In this document: piece after piece, positions 51,579 to 61,248 of the stretch
Layout of the letters: each line of letters opens with the position of its first letter
Numbering within the stretch: the first letter of the stretch is position 1
From: G963663615 sp963663615
Lineage (GTDB): Bacteria > Bacteroidota > Ignavibacteria > Ignavibacteriales > Melioribacteraceae
DNA length: 64,000 nt
Assembly (NCBI GenBank): GCA_963663615.1
Contig: OY760517.1
Location: 2,232,001 to 2,296,000, forward strand
Direction: 5' to 3'
Notes under the pieces: generated by a model
Told to the model about the DNA's origin: nothing
Database searches by the model: none
The model's input: only the letters and a program-made list of their open reading frames with translations
Translations under genes and position numbers: made by a program

Positions 51579-52767
51579 TCTTCACCTGCTTTTCAATTAC
51601 GGGAATAGATATTATACAAGTTGTTCCTTTGCCCGGTTCGCTATCAAGTATAATATCCCCGCCATGATTTTGAATAATTTTATTGGAAATAGCCAGTCCT
51701 AAACCAGTACCACCAGTATCTCTTTTGGTCGTATAAAACGGATCAAATATATGCTTAATATGCTTTGGTTCTATTCCTTTACCTTCGTCTTTTACAGTAA
51801 TTACAATTTTATTTGTCTGTTTATCGTACGTAACTAACAGCTCAACAGATTTATCTCTTGAGTCGAGTGCCTGGCACGCATTATTTAATACATTTATTAG
51901 CACCTGCTCCAACTGCTGCTTGTTACCAAGAGTAACAGGAATATTTACACCATAATCAACACGAAAATTATCAGTAGATTTTTTAATGAAGCTTTCAGCT
52001 ATAAAAATTGCATTTTCAATAATTGTGCTAATTCTTACTTCCTGATTAAGATTTCCCGAATCTTTGCGGGCAAAATCAGTAAGACTATTAACTATCTTCT
52101 GGATTCTGGTACCTCCCTTCATAATTCCTTTGAGAGAGGTACTTATCTTCTCAATTGATCTACTATATGGAATTCCACCAAGAACATACTCTCCATGATG
52201 ATCATAATAATCACGAAGAATTGGTTTTATATCACTCCATAAATTTGAAAATAATTGAGCATTAAGTAGAATAAAATTGTTTGGATTATTTATTTCATGA
52301 GCAATACCAGAAACAAGTGTACCAAGGGTTGCCATTTTATCTGCATGGATTAGCTGCTTCTGTTTTAATTCGGTAAGCTCTTCCGCTCTCTTAAGTCCGG
52401 TAATATCATTAATCAACCCATCATACGATACAACCCTGTTGCCATCCATCAGCAGCACAATACTATTCTTAACCCAGCGGGTAGTTCCGTCTTTATGAAT
52501 AATACGGTGCTCCAGCGGACGAACTTCAAGTCCTTTCAATGCATTGGAACTTTGTTCAAGCACCGCATCCTTGTCATCTTCATGCACCATTCGGTACCAA
52601 AGTTCCGGATCCTTTCTGTATTCCTCCGATGTATAACCTGTAACCGAAACACAACCCGGACCGTGGTAGGTATCCACCACCTTGCCATTAACAATTTCAA
52701 CAGTATATATATAATCTGTAAGGTATTGAAGTAACCTGTTATATCTTGATTCGTTATCTGTCATCAT
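51553..52767 (-). CDS. PAS-domain sensor histidine kinase (NtrB-like)
   Basis: A cytoplasmic kinase of about 404 residues from the ATG at 52767; an upstream TTG at 52818 extends it by 17 residues but through an inverted repeat. The PAS/PAC domain (about 10-130, LEHRIIHKDGTTRWVKN) precedes a HisKA-type domain with His in SGIAHEINNPNNFI and a HATPase with N box LNNACQALDSRD, DEGKGIEP and GGTGLGLAISNKI. This is the NtrB/AtoS class that usually pairs with sigma54 regulators, and the overlapping next gene encodes one. It has no membrane segment. It is probably the fifth gene of the leftward cell-wall-degradation run. Confidence 0.92.
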   Translation of the reverse strand: MMTDNESRYNRLLQYLTDYIYTVEIVNGKVVDTYHGPGCVSVTGYTSEEYRKDPELWYRMVHEDDKDAVLEQSSNALKGLEVRPLEHRIIHKDGTTRWVKNSIVLLMDGNRVVSYDGLINDITGLKRAEELTELKQKQLIHADKMATLGTLVSGIAHEINNPNNFILLNAQLFSNLWSDIKPILRDYYDHHGEYVLGGIPYSRSIEKISTSLKGIMKGGTRIQKIVNSLTDFARKDSGNLNQEVRISTIIENAIFIAESFIKKSTDNFRVDYGVNIPVTLGNKQQLEQVLINVLNNACQALDSRDKSVELLVTYDKQTNKIVITVKDEGKGIEPKHIKHIFDPFYTTKRDTGGTGLGLAISNKIIQNHGGDIILDSEPGKGTTCIISIPVIEKQVKNERNTISK

Positions 52768-52782
52768 CGCTTTTAAATATAG

Positions 52783-52832
52783 ATTTGCCGAAATATATGG
52801 TATTTTTATAAAATTCAACTATTTCGGCAAAT
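52783..52832. promoter_or_regulatory. Perfect 12-bp inverted repeat before kinase gene
   Basis: ATTTGCCGAAAT (52783-52794) and ATTTCGGCAAAT (52821-52832) are exact complements around 26 AT-rich bases. It lies in the gap between the serine-hydrolase stop (52853) and the kinase ATG (52767). It could be a paired operator, an mRNA hairpin or a weak terminator; no T run follows. Confidence 0.65.
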
Positions 52833-52852
52833 ATTAAAAATTAGATAAAGTA

Positions 52853-54871
52853 TTAGTCGTTAAATGCTTCGAAAATATTGCAAAACACCTTTTTAAGGTT
52901 ATCCTTGCCTTCAACAGTTTCAATTGGAAAACCAAATACAAAAAGTTTACCGTTGTTTTCAACAGCTCCGTCAACCATAACGCCTGCACCCCTGCCATTA
53001 GCATATTCAAGAACCAAACTGCCTTTTCCTGCTGCAGCTATTGCATCGGGGTAACCAACTTCGTACAAACTTTCAGAAGAAGCATAATTGCATGCTACTC
53101 CTTCAAACGGTGTATCTTTTACACCTTTCAGCTCCATACTACCCGATTTATCTGCAATATACTCAACATGCAATACATTTCTCAAGTAATCCAAACCTTC
53201 GGTAAAACTATGGTTTTTGCCAAGTGTCCAAACAAGCTCCGAACCACTAAGTACAAGGTTACCACCTGATTTTAGATACTCCTTAACCAATTCTCTTTCT
53301 TGTTCGTTAAGCGTTTCCTGTAAACTATTATCTTCGGAAACCATCCAGACAACATACTTGTACTTTTTAAGAAGATCAGTCTTTTCGGCAAGCAAGTCAT
53401 TACTAATAGTTCTTACACCATACTGATTATCAATTGCATCGGCAACCACACGTAAAGCATCATTATACGGTTTGGTACTACTTGAGTTATTATCAATACC
53501 ATCAACCAGCAGAACTTCATTATCATCACCTCTTAAAACAAACTTGTTTGCGGCAACACTTGTATTCTTAACAGCCTGGTTTTCAATTTTAATCAGCTTA
53601 TAATCATTTCTGTTTTTGAAAATATTTACAGATTTTTGTAAAGGAGAAATATCAATTCTCTGAACAACTCCATTTTCATCCGAAACAGTTAATACTGCTC
53701 GTTCAACCATACCAAGATATGTACGTGGGTTCCAAACTACCTCAAGCGAATCATCTGTTTCCTTAACTTCAATAATTTCGGGCTGCGGAGGTATATTTTC
53801 CATTGCCATAATAACTGCATCATGTACAACTCTTCTAACACCACCAATAGATGCATTATCATCAGGATAAACCCTGTTGGTCAAAAAGACCACATACAAG
53901 TCTCTTACCGGGTCACACCAAATACTTGTTCCAGTATATCCGTTATGCCCAAATGATGTACGCGAGAATAATGGTCCACAGGTTTTATCACCATGCTGGT
54001 TTATATCCCATCCCAAACCTCTTGAAACTTTGGGATCATGTATCCTTGTAAACTCATTAACGGTTGATTCCTTGAATATTCTTTTTCCATTAATTTTACC
54101 TTTGTTAAGCATTAAGGTTAAAATTCTTGATAGATCATGAGTTGTTGAGAACAAACCTGCGTTACCAGAAAGACCTTCAAGACTCCTTGCAAGCGGATCA
54201 TGAACAACACCTTGTAAACCACCTTCGGTTGGCATACACTCTTCTTTTAACTCTTCAGGTGGATTGAACATAGTGCGTGTTAACCCCAACGGTTTTGTAA
54301 TTACCTTTTTATAATAATCAGCCATCAACATGCCTGTAATTTCTTCAACTACACGCATTGATGTTATAAGGTTAAGGCAGCTATAAACCATTTTGCTGCC
54401 GGTCTTGTATGATAAAGGTAAATTGTAAATAGCCTCCAAAACATCTTCACGGGTTTGTCCTTCTTGAGGGGAATAATAACTTCTTAATCCACTGGTATGC
54501 ATAAGTAAATTCTTTACTTTTACCGAATCTTTTCCATTTGCAGCAAATTCAGGTAAATAGTATGCAACAGGTTTTTCTATATCAAGTTTACCCTTGTCAT
54601 ATAAATGCATTACGCACTGGGTTGTTGCCATCACCTTGGTTACAGAAGCAAGATCGAAAATGGAATTAGTATCAACTTTGGGTGAGTTTTCATCATAAGT
54701 AAAATTACCGTAAGCCTTGTGATAAACAACCTTGCCATCCTTACCAACTATAAGTGTAGCACCCGGATAAATTTTATCTTTGATAGCTTTATTTATCTGA
54801 TAGTCAACACCTGTAAATGTTTGAGCCAAAAATGCACAGGAAGCAATAAGAAACAATAATAGAGTACGCAT
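52853..54871 (-). CDS. Serine hydrolase fused to a glutamine-amidotransferase-like domain
   Basis: A 672-residue exported protein with a signal peptide (about 1-19). The beta-lactamase/PBP4-type domain (about 25-350) has nucleophile SVTK in DLASVTKVM, second motif YSCLN and third-motif FGHNGYTGT. An FN3-like segment (about 365-450) is followed by a C-terminal domain (about 455-672, YVVWMVSEDN and SGGNLVLSGSELVWTLG) that resembles the GATase-like domain in the neighbouring GH18 protein. Esterase or D,D-peptidase activity on cell-wall or peptide material is likely. It starts at the base after the VanY-like gene, as the fourth gene of the leftward unit. Confidence 0.87.
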   Translation of the reverse strand: MRTLLLFLIASCAFLAQTFTGVDYQINKAIKDKIYPGATLIVGKDGKVVYHKAYGNFTYDENSPKVDTNSIFDLASVTKVMATTQCVMHLYDKGKLDIEKPVAYYLPEFAANGKDSVKVKNLLMHTSGLRSYYSPQEGQTREDVLEAIYNLPLSYKTGSKMVYSCLNLITSMRVVEEITGMLMADYYKKVITKPLGLTRTMFNPPEELKEECMPTEGGLQGVVHDPLARSLEGLSGNAGLFSTTHDLSRILTLMLNKGKINGKRIFKESTVNEFTRIHDPKVSRGLGWDINQHGDKTCGPLFSRTSFGHNGYTGTSIWCDPVRDLYVVFLTNRVYPDDNASIGGVRRVVHDAVIMAMENIPPQPEIIEVKETDDSLEVVWNPRTYLGMVERAVLTVSDENGVVQRIDISPLQKSVNIFKNRNDYKLIKIENQAVKNTSVAANKFVLRGDDNEVLLVDGIDNNSSSTKPYNDALRVVADAIDNQYGVRTISNDLLAEKTDLLKKYKYVVWMVSEDNSLQETLNEQERELVKEYLKSGGNLVLSGSELVWTLGKNHSFTEGLDYLRNVLHVEYIADKSGSMELKGVKDTPFEGVACNYASSESLYEVGYPDAIAAAGKGSLVLEYANGRGAGVMVDGAVENNGKLFVFGFPIETVEGKDNLKKVFCNIFEAFND

Positions 54872-55612
54872 TTAATTCTCCTCGTTAAATTCCCAATGCC
54901 AGTGCCAAGGTTCAAACGTAATACCTAAAGCATTGTTTTTGGGGTATGAAAGATGAAAGTTGTATTTTGTAGCATTCTTAGAAAGCCATTCATATTCTTC
55001 TGTTTTTTCGAAATCTTCAGCAACCTGATCATCGCTAAAACCATTAATACCGGTTTCAGTAGAAAAGTCAATAGCAACATTTTCAGCAGCACCATGTTCG
55101 CTATAACCTGGAAATGCAATTGAGTTGGCTGTTTTTACTACTGAGTAATTACTATAATTTGCCAAAGTTCGCATAAAAACAAACGCCTGTCTTCCTGCAG
55201 AACGATATCCTGAATCGATTATAACTCCCTTACCAATCTCTTCAACCATCGCCTTGTTCATATCAAGATAGTCATAATATGCATTATCAGGACAATGTTG
55301 TACACCACTTTCCCTACCTGATTTGAATGTATAGGACTCTACCTTTATTAGTTTGAATGGTGTTTCGGTACCATAAAAAGGACCTTTGAACCCAAATATT
55401 GAAGGGTCTATTGAATAAAGGTCTTCAACAAATTTCCTTTCATCAGTATCAAGTAGATCCAGGAGTTCATCATACCCAACAATAGTCCATTCATCTTTTT
55501 CAATAGTATTAAAATGGTTAACCCATTTTTTATCAATTGCCTTAACTACTTTCTTGTGTTCATCACTTAAATGGTCAATGTTTATTCCATTATGTTTTAA
55601 AAGAGAGGTCAT
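54872..55612 (-). CDS. VanY-type D-alanyl-D-alanine carboxypeptidase
   Basis: A 246-residue M15-family zinc peptidase. It has SGYRSAGRQAFVF, the metal motif YSEHGAAENVAIDF (SxHxxGxAxD pattern, His and Asp ligands) and EPWHWHWEF with the third His. Members trim D-Ala from peptidoglycan stem peptides. There is no obvious N-terminal signal peptide, so it may be cytoplasmic or poorly predicted. Its start overlaps the transglutaminase-like gene stop by 4 bases and its stop abuts the serine hydrolase start, showing tight coupling. Confidence 0.88.
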   Translation of the reverse strand: MTSLLKHNGINIDHLSDEHKKVVKAIDKKWVNHFNTIEKDEWTIVGYDELLDLLDTDERKFVEDLYSIDPSIFGFKGPFYGTETPFKLIKVESYTFKSGRESGVQHCPDNAYYDYLDMNKAMVEEIGKGVIIDSGYRSAGRQAFVFMRTLANYSNYSVVKTANSIAFPGYSEHGAAENVAIDFSTETGINGFSDDQVAEDFEKTEEYEWLSKNATKYNFHLSYPKNNALGITFEPWHWHWEFNEEN

Positions 55613-57048
55613 TTAACCTCCATGTTCAAATATTCTACATCCATATGGTAATCCCATTTATCAAAATAAAGGTTACCACCTTTCCACTCAACTTCACCTC
55701 GCTGGAAATCAACTGTTTCACTTCTCGGATAAATTTTTGACGGGTACAATGGTTGTGAAAAATCCTCATTGGCAATTAACCTGAAAGCATCCATTCCACC
55801 AAGGAAATAGTATTTTACATCTTCATTATCCGACTCAGTAATTCCGAATGACTGATCAACAGGTAACCAACCATAACCTTCAAGATAAAACTCTGCCCAG
55901 TCATGCAAGTTAACATGTCCCGGATGCAACATCCAGCCACTTTGCCATTTCGCAGGAATTCCATTATAACGACACAGTGTAATGAAGGTTAAAGCTTTTA
56001 TACCACAATCACCATGACCCCTTCTAATGCAATAATCTGAAATATTGTCAATAGTTGAGTATTCTCTCGCACCTGCCCACGGAATTGTATTGGAAATCCA
56101 TGTAAATATTTTTTTTGCAACCAAATACGGATTTTTTTCATCACCAACAATTTTTTCGCTAAGCTCCTTAACCCTGTCAGTAAACATAATATGCGGGTAA
56201 CGTTCAGCAGTGCAATGTTTGTAAAGATCACTCGCTTTATCGTATGGTTTAACTTTTCCGGGATTTACCTTGGTAAAGTCGTTATACGCAGTATATTCAA
56301 CACTAAAACTAAACTCGGTAGCTTCACCCTTAACCGCAGGTTTTTCCATGTAAATTGTTCTCTGGGCATGCTTATCAGATGCAAGTACATATTCATCCAA
56401 AGAAGTCTTAACAAGTCTTACACTCTCCTGCCTCTTTGAAGTTTCCTTCGGAAACGGCATCCAGACTCTAAGCATTTCATTTTCCGGAACAACATCAGCA
56501 TCAACAGTAAGCGTATAGTTCAATCTGTATTTTACAGGTTTAACATACCGCGCATCATTTTCCATGCTTTCTTTTACCACACCTGGTAAATATTCTTCAA
56601 GGAAAGCATCCAGACCGTCTTTCTTAAAACCGTCTTTTTCAACCTTAACTGCCTTGGCATCCTTGTTAATTCTGAAAAGATTATGCCCACTTCTGTTAAA
56701 ATATTTCTTTTCACCATCAATAATCTTGAATTCAAGGGAGCCATCTTCTTCCCATTTGGCAAGCATTTTAGTATCCGCTTCGGGATAATATTTTTTAATA
56801 TACTTTAATACGTCCTCTTCCGATTTGTGAAAATCCTTTCTGATTCTCTCCATTCTTTCCAACTGAAATTCAAGAGCAAATTTTTCATCACTCGTTAAAG
56901 CTGAATCAGAAAGTTTCTCGCCAATCATTTTTTCTGCCTTTAAAAAGTTGCCGTCATTAATTTCTTTCATAACATCCGTAAATTTTTCCTGAGAAAATAA
57001 TTGTGTAACTGCTAATAAAAAGTATAATAAACAGAATTTCATTTTCAC
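55609..57048 (-). CDS. Secreted transglutaminase-like cysteine protease
   Basis: A 479-residue protein with a signal peptide (about 1-19). A helical N-terminal part of about 150 residues, a beta-rich DUF-like middle and a transglutaminase-like domain (about 310-440) follow. The catalytic triad is Cys in RGHGDCGIKALTF, His in VNLHDWAEF and Asp in WLPVDQSFG. Such domains in bacteria often cleave peptides or amide bonds near sugars. In this cluster it may act on peptidoglycan-derived or glycoprotein material. It follows the GH18 gene by 11 bases. Confidence 0.88.
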   Translation of the reverse strand: MKMKFCLLYFLLAVTQLFSQEKFTDVMKEINDGNFLKAEKMIGEKLSDSALTSDEKFALEFQLERMERIRKDFHKSEEDVLKYIKKYYPEADTKMLAKWEEDGSLEFKIIDGEKKYFNRSGHNLFRINKDAKAVKVEKDGFKKDGLDAFLEEYLPGVVKESMENDARYVKPVKYRLNYTLTVDADVVPENEMLRVWMPFPKETSKRQESVRLVKTSLDEYVLASDKHAQRTIYMEKPAVKGEATEFSFSVEYTAYNDFTKVNPGKVKPYDKASDLYKHCTAERYPHIMFTDRVKELSEKIVGDEKNPYLVAKKIFTWISNTIPWAGAREYSTIDNISDYCIRRGHGDCGIKALTFITLCRYNGIPAKWQSGWMLHPGHVNLHDWAEFYLEGYGWLPVDQSFGITESDNEDVKYYFLGGMDAFRLIANEDFSQPLYPSKIYPRSETVDFQRGEVEWKGGNLYFDKWDYHMDVEYLNMEVK

Positions 57049-57059
57049 CTCTGTAATAT

Positions 57060-59522
57060 CTATTTAAGAAAAAGCATCTTACCTGTTTTAAATTTTGCAT
57101 TGTTACTATTGTTGAACCCAATTGTATATAAATAAACTCCTGAACTTACATTTACACCAGGATTCCATTTAAGAGTGTTGATACCTTCCGATAAAATTCC
57201 TGCATTATGTGTATATATTTTTTCACCTGTTACCGAATAAATATTAAGTGTAACTTCTCCTTTAACCGGTAACCCAAAACTAATTTTCGTTTCCGGGTTA
57301 AAAGGATTTGGATAATTACCCATCAATACAAACTCATCCGGTACAGCCGATACACCAAAATCAATATTACTTACATTATCAAAAAAGTTATACACTGCAT
57401 TGGAAACAGCATTAAAACTGGCTGTATCTTCAATTGCCTCAACAGGAAATGTTAAAAATACAACATCAGCAGCATATGTGGCTCCATCATAAATGCCCGA
57501 ATACTGCATACCGGCAGTAAAATTTGTACCAGAAAAATAAAGTGCCGGATTAGCAGTGCTGATAACATCAGGTTTATCCACATTCAACGAACCATTAGTA
57601 CCATCCGTATAAAATATCTCGCCAACTGTATTAAAAATACTTTCATCCCCGGAGCTATTTACAGAATAGTAAACACCAGATGTATTATTTGGCGAGTTAC
57701 TAACAAACGAACTCTTCAATATATCCTGCAAAAACTGTTTATCCGCTCCACTTGAATTTGGACCACCCAGGGAATAAGCGATATTACTTCCTGATATCAA
57801 CAAGTTTCTGCCTGATTTAAGGAATAGTATAATGCTCTCCTGTTCTTCCGCCGAAATTACATTTTCTTCTTGTTGACCAGCAACCCAAACAACATAAGTA
57901 AACTCATTAAGAAGTGTACTATTTTCTTCAACAGCAGTATTAACACATGTTGAAAATCCTGCTAATTTACTAAACAGTGCTGCTTCCCATTTGTCAATTA
58001 ATTTATTGCCTTCATTATAATCACCTTTTACTCCATTAACTATAAGGGTCTTTCTGCTATTTACTGATGTTACAGCCGATACTGTGCCAACACTCTCCGA
58101 TAACCCGGCAGCATTAAATGCGTATAAATCAAAATCATATATTTTATTACCTTCGAGATCATTAACGTACCTTGTATCGCCATACATATATAACGAATCA
58201 AACTGTTCAGATTCACGGGTTTTGTAGTAAACAAGTAAACCATCAGCTTCGCTACCGTAATTTGCTCCTAATTTTATGGTGCTCGAGTTATATCCCTTTG
58301 CATAAACACCGGTTGGTTTTGCAGGAGGTACAGCTTGTCCGCTTCCAAATTTCACATCCAGTAAATCCCATAATTCTGGACGGGCACCATCGTAACCCAA
58401 CGCCCACATACCAACACCACCAATATTTTTTGACTTTGCAAAGTCATATTTAATTTCCAGACTTTCGAAATTATCGTACCATATCTGGTGCCAATCCCCA
58501 CCTGATTGATACTTGTACCAGGGATTTTGAAAATAGTCTGACCAAAGCACACCATAATTAGGACCGTTAATCTGATCATTTCTGAATCGTGTTGAGCTTA
58601 CCCATTCAACAACATTCGAGCGTTCATATTGCGATTCAGTAGTCCAGTGTAAACCATAATAAGGTACTCCAAGAATAAGCTTCTCTGGATGTGAACTAAC
58701 CAAACTTGCATAATCATCATTTAGAATAGACAATATGTTGTTGGAACCGCCATCATAAGGAGCACAAGGTCCGGTGGAGCCACTCCAGCTTCCGTAATAT
58801 GAATAGCCCATAATAAACAGGTGATCGCAGCTTTCTGCCAAATCATCAAACTTCCACCTGTCTCCCCAGTTAACTGCAGGTGTTGCATAAGAAAGCTCTT
58901 TTCCGGGAATTTCAGTATCCATAAAAGCTCTTAGCTTCGCCATAAAGCCATTTATTCTATCACCTTTATCAGCATTATTCAAACTTTCAAAATCAATATT
59001 TACACCATCAAGTTGATATGTAATAACTTTACTCTTTATACCGTTAAAAAAAGTATTTCTAACAGATTCATTATCAATTAAACTACTTATTAGGTCGGCA
59101 TCAAAACTTACAGCAGTAAGAATAACCTTAACACCATTAGAATGAGCAGTGTTAATAAGATTTGTCCAGGGCCAGCCCGAAGGATTATTCATACTACCGT
59201 TATCATTTACGGTAAAATCAAAACAGGCAAGATGCGTAAGAAGATCATAACGAAGATAGTTATGGTAGTTATTTTGATATTCCCAATCCGGCAAAAAGCC
59301 ATAAACCAAATGAGTTAAATCTTTACTCTTGATATTTTGCAATGGAATAATACCTTTACCGGAAATATCGAATTCCGATTGATCAGTTAAAACTGAACCA
59401 TATTTATCGTTTTCATATTTATGAATACTGAAATTTTCCTGTGGAAAAACATTAACAATCGAAAATAAATATGCGATAATAAAGAGGAGTAGTAATTTAT
59501 TCATATAACAACTATTTCTCAT
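57060..59522 (-). CDS. GH18 glycosidase with GATase-like and T9SS domains
   Basis: An 820-residue secreted protein; starting at the ATG at 59504 gives the better signal peptide (MNKLLLLFIIAYLF). The GH18 barrel (about 60-385) has the catalytic block DGVNIDFESLNNA; the final Glu is the acid/base, with Asn for the first Asp of DxxDxDxE. An FN3-like domain (about 390-480) and a GATase-like domain (about 490-715, YVVWVAGQQEENV and SGRNLLISGSNIAYSLG) follow, then a T9SS sorting domain (about 735-820, NYPNPFNPETKISF). GH18 enzymes cleave chitin-like or peptidoglycan glycans. It is the first gene of the leftward degradation unit, divergent from the amidohydrolase gene. Confidence 0.9.
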   Translation of the reverse strand: MRNSCYMNKLLLLFIIAYLFSIVNVFPQENFSIHKYENDKYGSVLTDQSEFDISGKGIIPLQNIKSKDLTHLVYGFLPDWEYQNNYHNYLRYDLLTHLACFDFTVNDNGSMNNPSGWPWTNLINTAHSNGVKVILTAVSFDADLISSLIDNESVRNTFFNGIKSKVITYQLDGVNIDFESLNNADKGDRINGFMAKLRAFMDTEIPGKELSYATPAVNWGDRWKFDDLAESCDHLFIMGYSYYGSWSGSTGPCAPYDGGSNNILSILNDDYASLVSSHPEKLILGVPYYGLHWTTESQYERSNVVEWVSSTRFRNDQINGPNYGVLWSDYFQNPWYKYQSGGDWHQIWYDNFESLEIKYDFAKSKNIGGVGMWALGYDGARPELWDLLDVKFGSGQAVPPAKPTGVYAKGYNSSTIKLGANYGSEADGLLVYYKTRESEQFDSLYMYGDTRYVNDLEGNKIYDFDLYAFNAAGLSESVGTVSAVTSVNSRKTLIVNGVKGDYNEGNKLIDKWEAALFSKLAGFSTCVNTAVEENSTLLNEFTYVVWVAGQQEENVISAEEQESIILFLKSGRNLLISGSNIAYSLGGPNSSGADKQFLQDILKSSFVSNSPNNTSGVYYSVNSSGDESIFNTVGEIFYTDGTNGSLNVDKPDVISTANPALYFSGTNFTAGMQYSGIYDGATYAADVVFLTFPVEAIEDTASFNAVSNAVYNFFDNVSNIDFGVSAVPDEFVLMGNYPNPFNPETKISFGLPVKGEVTLNIYSVTGEKIYTHNAGILSEGINTLKWNPGVNVSSGVYLYTIGFNNSNNAKFKTGKMLFLK

Positions 59523-59604
59523 CAGTTAAAAAAAAACGTTTGAATTAAATAATAACTTTACTATATAATACTTCAATTACTTAAACTTTTTCCAAGAGTA
59601 AAAT

Positions 59605-61185
59605 ATGAGTAAAAAAGCTTTCGTAAATGGCAAAATTTATACTGCGAACAAAAATAAAAAGTTTACACAATCAGTAGTTATTTCAGATAATAAAATAATC
59701 ATTACCGGAAACAATTTCGAGATAAAAGATTATATTGATTCAGATACTGAAATTATTGATCTCGATAATAGGGTAATGTTGCCTGGATTGATCGATAGTC
59801 ACATGCATTTGGTGTATGGTGCACTACAAATGGATTCGGTTAAACTGGAAAATGCAGATTCACGAGAACAATTTCGTTCGGTACTTTCCGACTATATTAT
59901 GTTTGGAAGAGGCTTGAAACAGATACGTGGCGGAAACTGGAAAAACCAGAACTGGGGCGGAAAAATGCCGGACAAATCATGGATTGATGATATCACAGGC
60001 GAACTACCGGTTATATTGTACAGAATGGATCATCATATTTGTCTTGTAAACTCGCACACTCTTAAACTTGCCGGTATTTCCAAAGATACTCCGAACCCCG
60101 AAGCAGGAATTATTGACAAGGATCCTGAAACCGGCGAACCTACTGGTATCCTCCGCGAAGAAGCACTTAAACTCGTTGAAAATGTATTCCCAAAACCAGA
60201 TACAAACGAAAAACTGTTTAGTACACAGAAAGTAGTACCTTATCTTAATAGCTTGGGGATTACTTCAATTCACGATATTAGTGGCTCGGCAGAAATTGGT
60301 ATTTACCAAACGTTGCTGGAACGTGGGTTATTTAATCTCAGGGTTTATTCAATTACACCGCTTGAAGATTTCGACAACTTAAAAAACCTTGCTATACATA
60401 AAGGTTTTGGTAACGAATTTGTAAAAATTGGTGCAATTAAAATGTTTGCCGATGGAGCACTTGGTTCAGAAACAGCATGGTTCCACGATTCTTATCTCGA
60501 TAAACCGGGTAGCTATGGTATGCCGTCTCTTTCATTTGGTAAAAAGGATATAAAGGAAATTGCCGAAGAGGTTGACAAATCCAATCTGCAACTTGCTATT
60601 CATGCTATTGGCGACCGCGCAAATAGTATGGTAACCAATACCCTTGCCTACTTAAGATCTGTTGAAAACCGCCATCGTATTGAACATGGTCAGCATATAA
60701 AAACAGAAGATATTGCTAAATGTGCTAATAATGAAATTATAATTTCAGCACAACCAACTCACCTATACGAAGACGGTGACTGGATTCAGGAAAAACTCGG
60801 TGAGCACAGACTTCCGGAAGCTTATCCATTTAAAACAATGATCGAAAAGAATGTTAAACTTTGTTTCGGTAGCGACTTCCCTATCGTTGATGCAAATCCA
60901 ATGCTTGGTATCCATGCTGCGGTAACTCGCTGCACAAGAGAAAAAAGATACGATGGAGGATTTATTCCTTTCGAAAAAATTAGTGTTGAAGATGCAGTAA
61001 ACTGTTATACAATAAACGCTGCATACGCATCATTTGAGGAAGATATTAAGGGTAGTATTGAGCCTGGAAAACTGGCAGATTTTGTAATTCTTGACCGAGA
61101 TATTTTCTCAATACCTCAAGACGAAATTAAGGACACAAAAGTTGTTGCTACAATTATAGATGGAAATGTAGTTTACGACGCATAG
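59605..61185 (+). CDS. YtcJ-type amidohydrolase
   Basis: A 526-residue metal-dependent hydrolase of the amidohydrolase-3 group. The N-terminal composite beta-sandwich precedes the ligand motif LPGLIDSHMHLVYGA (HxH), then KMFADGALGSETAWF, AIHAIGDRAN, HRIEHGQH and SDFPIVDANP with the final Asp. It likely cleaves a small cyclic or linear amide; the exact substrate is unknown. It is a single rightward gene, divergent from the GH18 gene across 80 bases, and is followed by a bidirectional terminator. Confidence 0.93.
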   Translation: MSKKAFVNGKIYTANKNKKFTQSVVISDNKIIITGNNFEIKDYIDSDTEIIDLDNRVMLPGLIDSHMHLVYGALQMDSVKLENADSREQFRSVLSDYIMFGRGLKQIRGGNWKNQNWGGKMPDKSWIDDITGELPVILYRMDHHICLVNSHTLKLAGISKDTPNPEAGIIDKDPETGEPTGILREEALKLVENVFPKPDTNEKLFSTQKVVPYLNSLGITSIHDISGSAEIGIYQTLLERGLFNLRVYSITPLEDFDNLKNLAIHKGFGNEFVKIGAIKMFADGALGSETAWFHDSYLDKPGSYGMPSLSFGKKDIKEIAEEVDKSNLQLAIHAIGDRANSMVTNTLAYLRSVENRHRIEHGQHIKTEDIAKCANNEIIISAQPTHLYEDGDWIQEKLGEHRLPEAYPFKTMIEKNVKLCFGSDFPIVDANPMLGIHAAVTRCTREKRYDGGFIPFEKISVEDAVNCYTINAAYASFEEDIKGSIEPGKLADFVILDRDIFSIPQDEIKDTKVVATIIDGNVVYDA

Positions 61186-61212
61186 AAAATTCAAAATAGT
61201 AGATATAAATTT

Positions 61213-61242
61213 AAGCTGCCACATTTATGGCAGCTTTTTTTT
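61213..61242. terminator. Bidirectional intrinsic terminator
   Basis: A 9-bp stem (AAGCTGCCA/TGGCAGCTT, loop CATTTA) is followed by eight Ts on the plus strand. It separates the convergent amidohydrolase and alpha-amylase-family genes. The minus strand has only a short TTAAATTT tail, so it is strongest rightward. Confidence 0.9.
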
Positions 61243-61248
61243 ATTCGT

